NCBI RefSeq assembly: GCF_021646545.1
Contig: NZ_JAKIRP010000002.1
Span: 62,001 to 126,000, forward strand
Length of the DNA stretch: 64,000 nucleotides
Direction: 5' to 3'
Source of the DNA: Chitinophaga filiformis
GTDB lineage: Bacteria; Bacteroidota; Bacteroidia; Chitinophagales; Chitinophagaceae
Both the position numbers and the translations under genes were made by a program. Positions 52,199 through 61,522 of the stretch are shown piece by piece. A model generated the notes under the pieces. The model searched no databases and had not been told where the DNA came from. It saw nothing but the letters and a program-made list of their open reading frames with translations. The stretch's first letter is position 1, and each line of letters opens with the position of its first letter.

Positions 52199-54289
52199 TT
52201 ACTTTTTCAGATGTCTGATCAGGAATGCGGAGGTCGCTTTGTCGACCGTAAGCCCATTACTGTATTTCATCCAGTGATGGGTATCGTCGGGAATAGCGAG
52301 ATACTCAAATGGCACACCTTTGTCCTCCAGCCGGCGGAAAAGGTCGATGGTCTGGCCGAAATCCACATTGCGGTCGTCATCAGCATGAATGAGCAGTACC
52401 GGCGAGGTCCAGGTGCTGACATAGGCCACGGGCGAGGACAACCATGACACTTTTAAAGCGGTATCAACATCCGGAGCCGGGTTGGCAGTAGGAGGAGGTA
52501 GAAATTGCGTACGGTTATGCACACCGTGTACATCTACGCCTGCGGCGAATAGTTTTGAGTCCCTGCCCAGGGCGTGTGCGGTCAGAAAGCCTCCATAGGA
52601 GCCACCATATACACCGATCTTTTTAGCATCCACCTGCGGTTGCGCCGCCAGCCATTCACCGGCAGCTTTGATATCCTGGTATTCTGATGCCCCGATGATG
52701 CCGGCATGCGGCGGCTTATGGAATTCGTAGCCATAACCGATGCCCAGTCGGTAGTTCACCGACAGTACTATAAATCCCTGGCTGGCCAGGTATTGGTTCA
52801 CAGCGTAAGCATTGGCATAATAGTCCATGTAGTGCCAGCCGAGCAGCATCTGGCGCTGAGGGCCGCCATGGATGTATACAACGGCAGGATGTTTTGCTGC
52901 CTTGTTTTTTGGTTCAAACAGCTGCGCATGCACCAGTGTGCCATCAGGCGCTTTGAAGGTAACCGGCTTCGGTGTCACCATCTGCGCCGCAGGGAAATTG
53001 CCTGGCAATAGTTCCTTGCCTATTACACTGGGAACGCCTTTCTGAAAAGGCATCACTGCAGGCAGTAAGGGTTGCTGTGCAGTACCGGCAAATGTGGCAA
53101 TCGTCTGGCCATCGCCGGTTACGACAGGGTATGTTTCAATACCATCCCCCGAAGTGAGTATTTCCATCGCTGCTTTATCGACCGGTACGCGGGCGAGATG
53201 CCTGCGGTCTATGTCGGTAGCTGTGGAACCCGTATTGGCGCTGAACACGATCCATTTCCCGTCAGAAGTTGGCTCAATATGTTCGGCCATAAATGCGCCT
53301 GGCGTAAGTAACAGTGGTGTGCCTCCTCCTGGTGCGATGGAATAGAGATGTGGCCATCCATCGTGGTAGGAGAGGAACACGATCCTGTCATTCACGGGCC
53401 AGTTGAGATTCGTACCACCATCCGTGGTTGGAATGGAACCGCGTAGGGTAACGGGCGCTTTCCATAGCAGCCGGCCTTCTCCGCTGGCTACATCTGCTGT
53501 CCAGATAGCCCAGGGCTGGTGTCTCCTGGCCAGTAGTGAATCGGTAGCACCACCGGTACCGGGTATACGGATAAAGGCGATCTGTTTGCCATTGGGCGAC
53601 CAACGGGGCGAAAAGTCTTTGGAAAAGCCAGGGGCCATCCATTGCAGCGGAGTACCTGCGTTGCGGTATACACCAATATAGGAATGATCATTACGGTTGT
53701 TCGCAAATGCAAGTCCGGAGCCATCGGGCGCCCATACAATACTGTGACAGGATCCTTTGAGCGTAAGCAGGTTCCGGGCGGGAGCAGCGCCGTCTGTGGG
53801 AGCGATCCATATCTGACCGCCCTTGATGAACGCAACGCTGTCGCCACGGGGGGAGATGACGGGAAAATCGCCTTCTGACAATACTTTGGCAGTACCACCA
53901 GCAAAAGGTACTGACCATACTTCAGTTTTGGGAGGTATGGGCTGGTGGGTGGCATTCACAGGATTACTGCTTTCTTTTCCACCATGATCACCTCCACGGG
54001 TATACACTACCCATTTACCGTCAGACGATATAGACAGGCTGCTGATCTCCTGTCCGTCGTCCTGCGTGTAGCCGGTGAGTTTCCGGGGAGTAAAATCAGG
54101 ACCGGTGGCAACATATACATTCCTTTTTCCCTGTTCATTCAACGCCCAGGCAATACTACTGCCGGTGGATGCGCTGGTAAGCAGGGAGGGGAAGGGATAA
54201 CTGGTAACCGCCTCCATCGTAAACTGTTGAGCGTTTACGCAGTATATGTGCAGGAGAAGGGTTGTGGAGAGAAGGATACTTCTGATCAT
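52199..54289 (-). CDS. Secreted S9-family peptidase (prolyl oligopeptidase type)
   Basis: 696 residues with a signal peptide (IRSILLSTTLLLHIYCVNAQ). Residues about 30-420 are TolB/WD40-like propeller repeats (SSLSISSDGKWVVYTRGGDHG, HSIVWAPDGSGLAFANNRND, FSPRWSPNGKQIAFIRIPG). The C-terminal alpha/beta-hydrolase domain has HPAVVYIHGGPQRQM, nucleophile Ser in GVYGGSYGGFLTAH, Asp in LLIHADDDRNVDFGQT and His in DDTHHWMKYS. The group includes dipeptidyl and acylaminoacyl peptidases; cleavage preference is unknown. A near-consensus promoter lies just upstream. Confidence 0.92.
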   Translation of the reverse strand: MIRSILLSTTLLLHIYCVNAQQFTMEAVTSYPFPSLLTSASTGSSIAWALNEQGKRNVYVATGPDFTPRKLTGYTQDDGQEISSLSISSDGKWVVYTRGGDHGGKESSNPVNATHQPIPPKTEVWSVPFAGGTAKVLSEGDFPVISPRGDSVAFIKGGQIWIAPTDGAAPARNLLTLKGSCHSIVWAPDGSGLAFANNRNDHSYIGVYRNAGTPLQWMAPGFSKDFSPRWSPNGKQIAFIRIPGTGGATDSLLARRHQPWAIWTADVASGEGRLLWKAPVTLRGSIPTTDGGTNLNWPVNDRIVFLSYHDGWPHLYSIAPGGGTPLLLTPGAFMAEHIEPTSDGKWIVFSANTGSTATDIDRRHLARVPVDKAAMEILTSGDGIETYPVVTGDGQTIATFAGTAQQPLLPAVMPFQKGVPSVIGKELLPGNFPAAQMVTPKPVTFKAPDGTLVHAQLFEPKNKAAKHPAVVYIHGGPQRQMLLGWHYMDYYANAYAVNQYLASQGFIVLSVNYRLGIGYGYEFHKPPHAGIIGASEYQDIKAAGEWLAAQPQVDAKKIGVYGGSYGGFLTAHALGRDSKLFAAGVDVHGVHNRTQFLPPPTANPAPDVDTALKVSWLSSPVAYVSTWTSPVLLIHADDDRNVDFGQTIDLFRRLEDKGVPFEYLAIPDDTHHWMKYSNGLTVDKATSAFLIRHLKK

Positions 54290-54346
54290 GAGTAGCAGGA
54301 GAATTAAAATCAGGAATTAAGAATCAGGAATGAGAAAATACGAATA

Positions 54347-54374
54347 CAAATTGACATTCCGATACTTTAGTCAA
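54347..54374 (-). promoter_or_regulatory. Promoter of the S9 peptidase gene
   Basis: On the minus strand TTGAC is followed, 17 bases after the TTG, by TCAATTTG, one mismatch from TAnnTTTG, 57 bases before the ATG at 54289. Confidence 0.5.
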
Positions 54375-54454
54375 TTCATTACAGCCGGCATCGGTGAAGA
54401 AGCGCTGCTGTACTGAGTTGCTGGTTCCTGACCCTTAATTCCGATTTCAGTGGG

Positions 54455-55120
54455 CTACTGTTTCTGCTGCTGTATAATATTCCTGATCACAAATTCAGTC
54501 AGCGCGTTGCGCCCGGCAATACCAAGTTTGCCGGCGATCCTGTACCTGTGATTTTCGATAGTACGGATGCTCACATTTAATTCATCAGCCATCTGCTTGG
54601 TGCTTTTGCCTTCTGCGATCATTTTTATGATGCGGTTTTCAGCTTTACCAAGCCTGTGATACAGTGCCTGTTGTGCGGTTGATGAGTTAGCAAGAGATAC
54701 ACTTCTGGTTTCGTCAGGTGTATGCACATGATTGAACTTGGCAAAACGGCCCAGTCGCGAGCGAATACTGAGCAGCAGGTCGCGTTTTCTGAACGGCCTT
54801 GCCAGATAATCATCTGCGCCAAGGTTCATGGCCATGCGCATTTCCTGTTTGTTATCTTTTACACTGATGAAGATCAGCGGAATATGATCAAAACCAGGGT
54901 CGTTCCTTAGTGCCATAATGAAATGATGCCCGCCTGTTCCGCGCAGGTGTGCACCACAAATGATAAGATCGGGTTGCTGTTGCTGGCAGATGATGATTCC
55001 TTCTTCTTCTGAGGAGGCTGTATGGATGTCATAAGATTGGGTAATCAATAACTGCCGGGTCTGTCTTACAAATACCTGATCCTCATCTACAAGTAAAATT
55101 TTATAGACTGCAGTATTCAT
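54455..55120 (-). CDS. Receiver-LuxR HTH protein with degenerate (phospho-acceptor-less) receiver
   Basis: 221 residues. Receiver fold about 5-125: ILLVDEDQVFVRQTRQLL, then PDLIICGAHLRGTGGHHFIM. The canonical phospho-acceptor Asp would be residue 56 but is Gly, and the conserved Lys in the K-P motif is Arg (DDYLARPF, residue 108). The C-terminal LuxR HTH is intact (ENRIIKMIAEGKSTKQMADELNVSIRTIENHRYRIAGKLGI). It is therefore a DNA-binding pseudo-receiver protein, unlikely to be switched by phosphorylation; a ligand or a partner protein may control it. Monocistronic, at the left edge of the large AT-rich intergenic region. Confidence 0.85.
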   Translation of the reverse strand: MNTAVYKILLVDEDQVFVRQTRQLLITQSYDIHTASSEEEGIIICQQQQPDLIICGAHLRGTGGHHFIMALRNDPGFDHIPLIFISVKDNKQEMRMAMNLGADDYLARPFRKRDLLLSIRSRLGRFAKFNHVHTPDETRSVSLANSSTAQQALYHRLGKAENRIIKMIAEGKSTKQMADELNVSIRTIENHRYRIAGKLGIAGRNALTEFVIRNIIQQQKQ

Positions 55121-56302
55121 CAGAAAAGTGTTTGCAGGTTGATATACAGGTATGAATGTAACCGATTACAATACCCATATACATGGCGGATACTGGTCAG
55201 GCATTAATGGCTCCGGTCTCCGCAGGCCAGAATTACTCGTGTAATAACAGAATGGAATGGTCGTGTGCATTTTAAATTGGTTAATATTAATGAGTTAGCG
55301 GTAGAATGCAGACACACGTATGGCATAGTTTTTTTCCGTTGCGCGTGCAGCCTCCATCAGCTGTTTTTAAACATGGTCTTTCAGGTAGAAGATATGGGAA
55401 TGGTCTTTCCAGTGGCGTAAATATGAATAGAATAACGGGTGCGATTTCAACTAATGATCTTCGTCATATATAAAATAAGCGCTAGTACTCAAAAAAAGGT
55501 GAGCATATACTTACTGCTTATTCCCGCCGGGCCTGGTAAAGCGATCTAGGTAACTACATTTATATTAGTAAATATAGTGATTTGTTCACATATAGGAATT
55601 TTATGCTGTGAATGAGGGAACAGAGAGAATCTCATAGAAATAGGGTAAAATAATATTACAGAAAATGTCATTTTGAAAATATGCGTACAAGGGTGATAAG
55701 AAAAGTTATCCACATTTCGGGTCGTTTCCTTGTTTAAAAAATGTGAATAACCACATTCTTCGTTGGGCCGGTAAGGGTAGTTATAACGTTCAGCCACCAT
55801 ATGTTTATTGTATGAGTTAAAATATATATTTGAATGCCCCGAAGCCTTCATCAGCAAGGTTATTCCAATGGTCATATGTATATAAAATATCATGTGATTG
55901 ATCCCGGAAAATGGCCATTTTTATATGCCAAATTGCATAGTATGTGCCCCAATTTCATTTGTAATGTTTTGATTTATAACCGAGAAGTAGGAGGGGTTAA
56001 TGCTCATTAATTTTTAAAAAGATATTGTTTTATCAATAAATATAGATATTTTTATATTCGAATTTACTATATCCTTGACTGTCGGATATTTATAAATCAT
56101 AATCCTAAACCAATGAAGAACGCTGCCTTATACGAATTGTGGACTGCTCTGAGAGCAATTTTCCATATGCCTGACCACCGTCCCCGGCTTGCCCGGATCT
56201 ATATATATAATAAGAGGACAATTGGTGCACGGCGTTTCTAATGAGAGCAATACATTGGTACAACAGCATTCAAAATACACTACTTGCAGTAATCCTAAGC
56301 CT
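55121..56302. other. Long AT-rich intergenic region, possible origin-like sequence
   Basis: About 1.2 kb without a credible gene. It separates leftward genes (52-55 kb) from rightward genes (56.3 kb to window end). It holds DnaA-box-like sites at 55582-55750 and an AT-rich stretch at about 56010-56100. A 42-codon frame at 56113-56241 (start KNAALYELWTALRA) is possible but unsupported. A mix of T-runs precedes the start of the next operon; no exact TAnnTTTG box was found. Confidence 0.5.
55706..55750. other. Inverted pair of DnaA boxes (TTATNCACA)
   Basis: TTATCCACA at 55706-55714 on plus and TTATTCACA on minus (55742-55750) are both exact matches to TTATNCACA. Together they form an inverted repeat with 13-base arms and one mismatch. 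One-mismatch boxes occur at 55582-55590 (TTGTTCACA) and 55607-55615 (minus strand, TCATTCACA). Candidate origin or DnaA-binding control site. Confidence 0.5.
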
Positions 56303-58078
56303 ATGCGCATAAATTATAACTCTCGCTTAAATCTGCAAACGATGATGCAGCAGCGAGTTGGCCTGGTCTTTACCGATATTAAAAAGATGTCTGATCGCTG
56401 CCTGTTCATGCTACTTTTTATAGTAGGTATGACCTGGTTGCCAGCGAAGGCCAATATTCCGACAGCCGGAAAAAAAGCAGCTACCGGTATTACCGTTAAC
56501 GGTAAACCATATACCAAATCCGTTGACATTTGGGTAACATATTCCTACAACGGTTCCGGTGCTGACGGCGCCGTAAAGGTGGGAGACCAGATCGACTATA
56601 AGATCTTTATTAAAAATACCGGTGATGAAGCCCTCACAGTGCGTGTAGTGGACACACTGCCTGTACACACCATTTTCTATGGTGCTTCTCCAGGCGGTAC
56701 GCTTAATAATGATGTACTGTCATGGAACAACCTGCCACTGGCTCCCGGCGCACAGACCTCAGTTTCCTTTTCCGTGAATGTGGATGGTGCTTTAACCGGT
56801 GTAGACTATATTAATAATACCGGTTATGTAGACATCGGAGATGGACTGGGATTAAAGCACACTTTCGCACCTGCGGTTGACAACAACATCAACTCCGCTA
56901 TAGGTGTCGACAAAGGATGGCCTGCTACAAGGACCCCGGTTGATAATGGTATGAACTCCATCGCCTGGATGAGCGTGAACTACACCGGTACTGGTCCGAA
57001 CAATACTATCCAGTCAGGCGACCTGGTTACTTATGTAATACACGTACAGAATACAGGTACCGAGCAACTGAAAGATGTGGTGATTCAGGACTTCGTTCCC
57101 ATATATACCAACTTCTACGATGCACCCGACGCAGCACCTGACGCTAATAACCTGCTGCAATGGACGATCCCTTTACTGGATCCGGGACAATCAGTTGTCC
57201 GTTCTTTCCGTGTAAGGGTGGCGACAGACCTGACAGGCGCTAAAGCTATCGTAAATACAGCGACCGTAAATAACGGGAATGGTAAAGGATTCGTTGAAAC
57301 ATTGCCATCCCTCGCTACCGATCCTAACCAGCCAGATCCAAATGGCGCAGGTAAAGAATCTACTACTATTCCTATCGTGAGTGTGACTTCTTTCGAAGGA
57401 TGGAAAATAGTACTGAATGCCAGCGGTGAGGCCAGTGTAACTTCAGGTGAAGAACTGTCATATATTATATATGTACGCAACACAGGTAACGTTACTATCC
57501 CTACCCTCCAGGTAAGTGATCCTGTTCCTGCACTGACGACTTTCGTATCTGCTACAGATGGTGGTATCCACCTGGTAGGTTCCAACACAGTAATGTGGGC
57601 AGTAAATAACCTGGCTGCAGGTGCAATTGCCACACTCCACTTTAAAGTAAAGGTTGATCCGCTGCCTGATGGTATCAAGAGTATCGATAACACAGCAAGG
57701 ATACAGATCGGTGGTAACTCCGACTCTACGTCCAAAGCAACATACCACTGCGACCCTAAAGAAGCAGGTTGCGATAAGGGAACCGTAACAAGTATCAAGA
57801 CAGCCGGTAAGGCTGCAGGTATGGTGATCTCCAACGTGGTAACACCAAACGCAGATGGAAAGAACGACCACTTTATAGTAAGAGGAATTGATAAATACCC
57901 TGACAGTCAACTGTTCATCTTCAACCGTTGGGGAGGCATTGTGTACCAGGACAAAAACTATCAGAACACCTGGGATGCGACAGGATTAAGCGAAGGTACC
58001 TATTACTACCGCCTTGAATTGAACAGCCCTACCGAAGGAGTAAAGGTTTTCAAAGGCTGGGTAATGATTATTAGATAA
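56303..58078 (+). CDS. DUF11-repeat adhesin-like protein with gliding/T9SS type B C-terminal domain
   Basis: About 591 residues from ATG 56303; ATG 56387 would give a conventional signal peptide (MSDRCLFMLLFIVGMTWLPA) and is an alternative. Three DUF11/CARDB-like repeats follow: VKVGDQIDYKIFIKNTGDEA, IQSGDLVTYVIHVQNTGTEQ and VTSGEELSYIIYVRNTGNVT. The C-terminus NVVTPNADGKNDHFIVRGID ... YPDSQLFIFNRWGGIVYQ ... GTYYYRLEL ... KGWVMIIR is the gliding-motility-associated C-terminal domain, the type B signal for type IX secretion. PorP/SprF and OmpA genes follow directly, the usual trio for exporting and anchoring such proteins. Confidence 0.88.
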   Translation: MRINYNSRLNLQTMMQQRVGLVFTDIKKMSDRCLFMLLFIVGMTWLPAKANIPTAGKKAATGITVNGKPYTKSVDIWVTYSYNGSGADGAVKVGDQIDYKIFIKNTGDEALTVRVVDTLPVHTIFYGASPGGTLNNDVLSWNNLPLAPGAQTSVSFSVNVDGALTGVDYINNTGYVDIGDGLGLKHTFAPAVDNNINSAIGVDKGWPATRTPVDNGMNSIAWMSVNYTGTGPNNTIQSGDLVTYVIHVQNTGTEQLKDVVIQDFVPIYTNFYDAPDAAPDANNLLQWTIPLLDPGQSVVRSFRVRVATDLTGAKAIVNTATVNNGNGKGFVETLPSLATDPNQPDPNGAGKESTTIPIVSVTSFEGWKIVLNASGEASVTSGEELSYIIYVRNTGNVTIPTLQVSDPVPALTTFVSATDGGIHLVGSNTVMWAVNNLAAGAIATLHFKVKVDPLPDGIKSIDNTARIQIGGNSDSTSKATYHCDPKEAGCDKGTVTSIKTAGKAAGMVISNVVTPNADGKNDHFIVRGIDKYPDSQLFIFNRWGGIVYQDKNYQNTWDATGLSEGTYYYRLELNSPTEGVKVFKGWVMIIR

Positions 58079-58110
58079 TGAACTGTGATCCTAAAAGTGC
58101 AATTATGTAC

Positions 58111-59115
58111 ATGACAAAAAAATGGTTTACTGTAGTATTATTACTTTGCCTGGCAGCAGGTTCCCGTGCACAGCAAAGTGTCCAGTTCAGCCAGTATATC
58201 TTTAACGGATTGAGCATCAATCCCGCATATGCAGGTTATAAGGATGTACTGCATCTTAACGCCGCTTACCGCCAGCAGTGGACCGGTATAGACGGTGCTC
58301 CACGTACTGCCAGTGTATCGCTGGACGGTCCACTGAACAGAGGTAACAAAGACGCAAACGTTGGTCTGGGTGTACAGGCCATGATGGATAACCTCGGTCC
58401 TCAGAGCGCTGTTTCTCTTTATGCTTCCTATGCATATCGTATACGCCTCGATGAAGAAGACACGCGCCGCCTGTGCCTCGGTATCGGCGTAGGTGCAACA
58501 CAGTATGGCCTGAGCGGTAAAGACCTGATCTACCTGGATAACGGCGACCGTATCATTCCTGATGGTTCTGCCAAGTCTACCGCTCCTGATGCACGTGTAG
58601 GTATCTATTACTATACTCCTTCACTTTATATTGGTCTCTCTGCACTGGATCTCTTCTCCAAGTACAGTAGCTCCGGTTATAAATGGAGAGGATATACATA
58701 TGAAAGTATCCGCAGAAAACAACATGTTTATTTAACTGCAGGTTACATGTTCCCGGTGAATGATAACATTTACCTCAAACCATCAGTGCTGTTCAAAACC
58801 GACTTCGCAGGTCCTGCAGGTCTGGACGCAACATTGATGATGCACATTGATGAACTTTTATGGATTGGCGGTTCCTACAGAACGAATCTCTCTGTATTCA
58901 ACAAGAAATCAGTTGTAAGTAATACATCACTTGACAAGGCCAATGCGGCAAGTGCTATCCTCGAATATTACGTCTCTCCCAAGTTCCGTGTAGGTTATTC
59001 CTATGACTACAGCATGAACAAACTGGCAGGTATACAGGGCGGCTCGCATGAACTTTCGATCGGTCTATTATTTAATTCAAAGCTTTTCAGCACATCCAAT
59101 CCCCGCTATTTTTAA
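58111..59115 (+). CDS. PorP/SprF-family type IX secretion outer-membrane protein
   Basis: 334 residues if started at ATG 58111, which yields the clean signal TKKWFTVVLLLCLAAGSRAQ; ATG 58078 overlaps the previous stop. The QQSVQFSQYIFNGLSINPAYAGYKD opening and RQQWTGIDGAPRTASVSLDGP are the hallmark of PorP/SprF; many antiparallel strands and an aromatic end follow. These proteins sit in the outer membrane and capture type B CTD cargo delivered by the type IX system, here most likely the DUF11 protein encoded next to it. Gap to the OmpA gene is 26 bases. Confidence 0.92.
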   Translation: MTKKWFTVVLLLCLAAGSRAQQSVQFSQYIFNGLSINPAYAGYKDVLHLNAAYRQQWTGIDGAPRTASVSLDGPLNRGNKDANVGLGVQAMMDNLGPQSAVSLYASYAYRIRLDEEDTRRLCLGIGVGATQYGLSGKDLIYLDNGDRIIPDGSAKSTAPDARVGIYYYTPSLYIGLSALDLFSKYSSSGYKWRGYTYESIRRKQHVYLTAGYMFPVNDNIYLKPSVLFKTDFAGPAGLDATLMMHIDELLWIGGSYRTNLSVFNKKSVVSNTSLDKANAASAILEYYVSPKFRVGYSYDYSMNKLAGIQGGSHELSIGLLFNSKLFSTSNPRYF

Positions 59116-59141
59116 TATTTAAAAGATCATCAAATCTCGAT

Positions 59142-61439
59142 ATGCTACGTTGTTACGCGATATTATTATGCACCACTCTGATGGTTCCGGTGATGCTGTT
59201 TGGCCAGGAGCAGAAAAGCGTGCGGGTAAGGGCTGATGAGGCTTTTGAAAGACAGGAGTATGCTGTTGCAGGGTCCCTGTATGGCAGGATCATTGCAAAG
59301 AAGAAAACCAAAACTTCTATTGATCTCCTGGAACGTATAGCTCTCTGTAACCGTGAAATTGGCCAGTATGAAGACGCTGCCTTCTGGTATGAGAAAATGG
59401 ATCAACGTCCGGATTGTCCGCCAGTGGCACATCTGCAATATGGAGAAATATTAAAAAGTGCAGGTAAATATGTTGAAGCAAAACAACAGATAGCCAAATT
59501 TAAAAGTTCAAAGCCAGATAGTGTCCGCCTGGCGAACGCTATGATGGCTGGCTGTGACAGTGCTATCGCATGGAAGACCAACCGTCTCGACATGGCGATG
59601 GAGAACATCAAGGAACTGAGTTCTTCCGGCTCGGATTACGTAAGCGGTGTAACAAGGCAGGGTCTCCTCCTGGTATCCAACGGCTACCGTAAAATGACCA
59701 TGAACCTGTTGCCTGAGAAGAATCCCAAAATTGATACACGTACCAATCAGCCCTATTACAAGGCATATATCTTTAAACAATATTCACAGGGCGTGGCCAA
59801 TACTTTCGTTGAAGAAGTAGTGCCGCAATTATTAGCCCTGGTACCTTATCACATCGGACCTGTATGTTTTAACGCCAGGGAAGATACCATCTATGTAACA
59901 CTGAACTCATGGCAGCAGGATATCGCCAACCGTAAGAAACGCGGTCCTGTAAATGGTGAACGTACAATGATGGTGTTCTGGTCTGTGAAATCAGGTGATG
60001 AGTGGAGACCACTCGAACCACTGAAAGAGATCAACTCCAACGGTGCTTCTACCGGGCACGTTGCCCTCAGCCGCGATGGCAGGACCATGTACTTTGCTTC
60101 CAACAGAAAAGGCGGTCAGGGTAAAATGGACATCTGGTTCAGTGAAAAACAGAAGAACGGCAGATGGGGTAAACCTAAGAACTGCGGTCCGATCATCAAC
60201 ACTCCTTTCGATGAAGCATTCCCGACCTATAATGAAGAAGACATGTTGTACTTCTCCAGTAAAGGTCATCCGGGTATGGGAGGTTTTGACATCTTCCGTG
60301 TAGCCGGTAAGGGAACTGAATGGCATCGCCTGCAGAACCTGCGCTATCCGTTCAACTCCGGTGGCGATGATCTGGGTTTCATCATGAAGGCGAATATGTA
60401 TGAAGGTTACTTCTCTTCCAACCGTCCCGGCGGCGGTGGTAGTGACGATATCTACCGTTTCATGGATACTCACTTCACAGAAAGGTTCAACAACGACCAG
60501 GGTATCCAGCCTTATAAAGATCCGGAGCCGGGATCAAATCCAAACCCGGTTATACTGGCACAGAACAAGCCTGCTGATAAACCACAGGTGGCAGAATCAA
60601 CAGGGGTGGCAACGCCTAAACCGGATGAACCGGTGGTGGTATCTCCGAGACAAACTGTAACTGCGCCGATCAGCTTACCGGGAACAGTGGCTACTACTAC
60701 AACTCCGGCAAAACCTGCTGACGAACCAGTGGTACACTCTCCGAAACAGCCTGTAAGTGCTCCGATAGATATTCCATCTACAGTTAGTACTACACAGCAC
60801 CCGGTTTCAGAACCACTGGTAGCTAAAAACGAACCTGCGAGCGAGCCGGTTAAAGAACCGGTAAAAACGCCTGTCAAGCGTACACCTCCTGTTAAACCAG
60901 GAACCGGCAAACCAGTGAAGACGCCTGTGGTAGCTCCTCCAGTACCTGTAAACGAGCCAAAATCAGAATACGAACCAGAACCAGTTGCAGAAAAACCAGC
61001 TGAGAAGATCGAAACTGTAGCCGTTGCACAGCCGCAACAAACCAGACAGGATATTGAAATGTCAGAAATGGACCATGCTATCCAGAACAAAATGGAGAAT
61101 ATGGAGTTCTACTACGACTATAACAGTGCTATCCTGACCACTAAGTCAAGGAACCTGCTGGATAGGGTTGCCGTGGTGCTGAACCAGTACCCTGACTGGA
61201 AACTGCAGATACGTTCCTACACCGATAGCCGTGGTTCTGACGCCTATAATAAGGACCTCTCTGCTTTACGTTGCTACGCAGTAATTGACTACCTGGTAAG
61301 AAAAGGTGTAGCTTCAAACAGACTTTACTACGAGAATATCGGTAAAGATCCCGAAGATCCATGCGGTAAAGGTGCACCTTGTACGGATGAACAGTACATG
61401 CGCGCAAGACGTACCATGTTGAAAATCATTCACAAGTAA
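59142..61439 (+). CDS. OmpA-family protein with TPR and PD40 repeats
   Basis: 765 residues. Signal peptide LRCYAILLCTTLMVPVMLFG; TPR-like helices at about 25-130 (AVAGSLYGRIIAKKK, YGEILKSAGKYVEAK). PD40/WD40-like strands run about 240-440 (GHVALSRDGRTMYFASNRKGGQGKMDIW, GYFSSNRPGGGGSDDIY). A Pro/Val/Glu-rich linker follows at about 470-620. The OmpA domain is C-terminal: YDYNSAILTTKSRNLLDRVAVVL, IRSYTDSRGSDAYNKDLS with peptidoglycan-binding Asp and Arg, ending RRTMLKIIHK. It is the usual third member of the PorP/SprF operon and links the outer-membrane complex to peptidoglycan. A strong terminator closes the operon. Confidence 0.92.
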   Translation: MLRCYAILLCTTLMVPVMLFGQEQKSVRVRADEAFERQEYAVAGSLYGRIIAKKKTKTSIDLLERIALCNREIGQYEDAAFWYEKMDQRPDCPPVAHLQYGEILKSAGKYVEAKQQIAKFKSSKPDSVRLANAMMAGCDSAIAWKTNRLDMAMENIKELSSSGSDYVSGVTRQGLLLVSNGYRKMTMNLLPEKNPKIDTRTNQPYYKAYIFKQYSQGVANTFVEEVVPQLLALVPYHIGPVCFNAREDTIYVTLNSWQQDIANRKKRGPVNGERTMMVFWSVKSGDEWRPLEPLKEINSNGASTGHVALSRDGRTMYFASNRKGGQGKMDIWFSEKQKNGRWGKPKNCGPIINTPFDEAFPTYNEEDMLYFSSKGHPGMGGFDIFRVAGKGTEWHRLQNLRYPFNSGGDDLGFIMKANMYEGYFSSNRPGGGGSDDIYRFMDTHFTERFNNDQGIQPYKDPEPGSNPNPVILAQNKPADKPQVAESTGVATPKPDEPVVVSPRQTVTAPISLPGTVATTTTPAKPADEPVVHSPKQPVSAPIDIPSTVSTTQHPVSEPLVAKNEPASEPVKEPVKTPVKRTPPVKPGTGKPVKTPVVAPPVPVNEPKSEYEPEPVAEKPAEKIETVAVAQPQQTRQDIEMSEMDHAIQNKMENMEFYYDYNSAILTTKSRNLLDRVAVVLNQYPDWKLQIRSYTDSRGSDAYNKDLSALRCYAVIDYLVRKGVASNRLYYENIGKDPEDPCGKGAPCTDEQYMRARRTMLKIIHK

Positions 61440-61461
61440 GATCGTACTACCAGAATAAAGG

Positions 61462-61494
61462 AACGCCCTCCCGGTACAATACCGGGAGGGCGTT
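61462..61494 (+). terminator. Strong rho-independent terminator of the T9SS operon
   Basis: A perfect 15-bp stem (AACGCCCTCCCGGTA, 61462-61476) with a CAA loop and its exact complement at 61480-61494, followed by TT. It starts 23 bases after the OmpA stop codon. The next promoter's -33 TTG (61495-61497) directly adjoins it. Confidence 0.93.
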
Positions 61495-61522
61495 TTGCAT
61501 ATAACAAAAAAAATTATTTTTG
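61495..61522 (+). promoter_or_regulatory. Consensus Bacteroidota promoter immediately after the terminator
   Basis: TTG (61495-61497), a 17-base spacer and TATTTTTG (61515-61522) match TTG...TAnnTTTG. It adjoins the terminator, giving the chitinase a long leader of about 230 bases. A GTACC/GGTAC-rich stretch at 61526-61548 may fold in that leader. The rest of 61523-61759 shows nothing recognisable. Confidence 0.6.

Noticed and set aside
55546..55893. A 115-codon minus-strand frame in the AT-rich region
   Set aside because: Low-complexity and without any recognisable motif; it covers the DnaA boxes.
56113..56241. A possible 42-residue basic small protein
   Set aside because: No promoter, no ribosome signal and no family resemblance; kept only as a note in the intergenic entry.
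57115..57834. A 239-codon minus-strand frame in the DUF11 protein gene
   Set aside because: Arises from repetitive GT/AC-rich DUF11 codons; no signal peptide or domain.
60512..61090. A 192-codon antisense frame in the OmpA gene
   Set aside because: It is the complement of the Pro/Val/Glu linker; low-complexity Gly/Thr/Ser translation.
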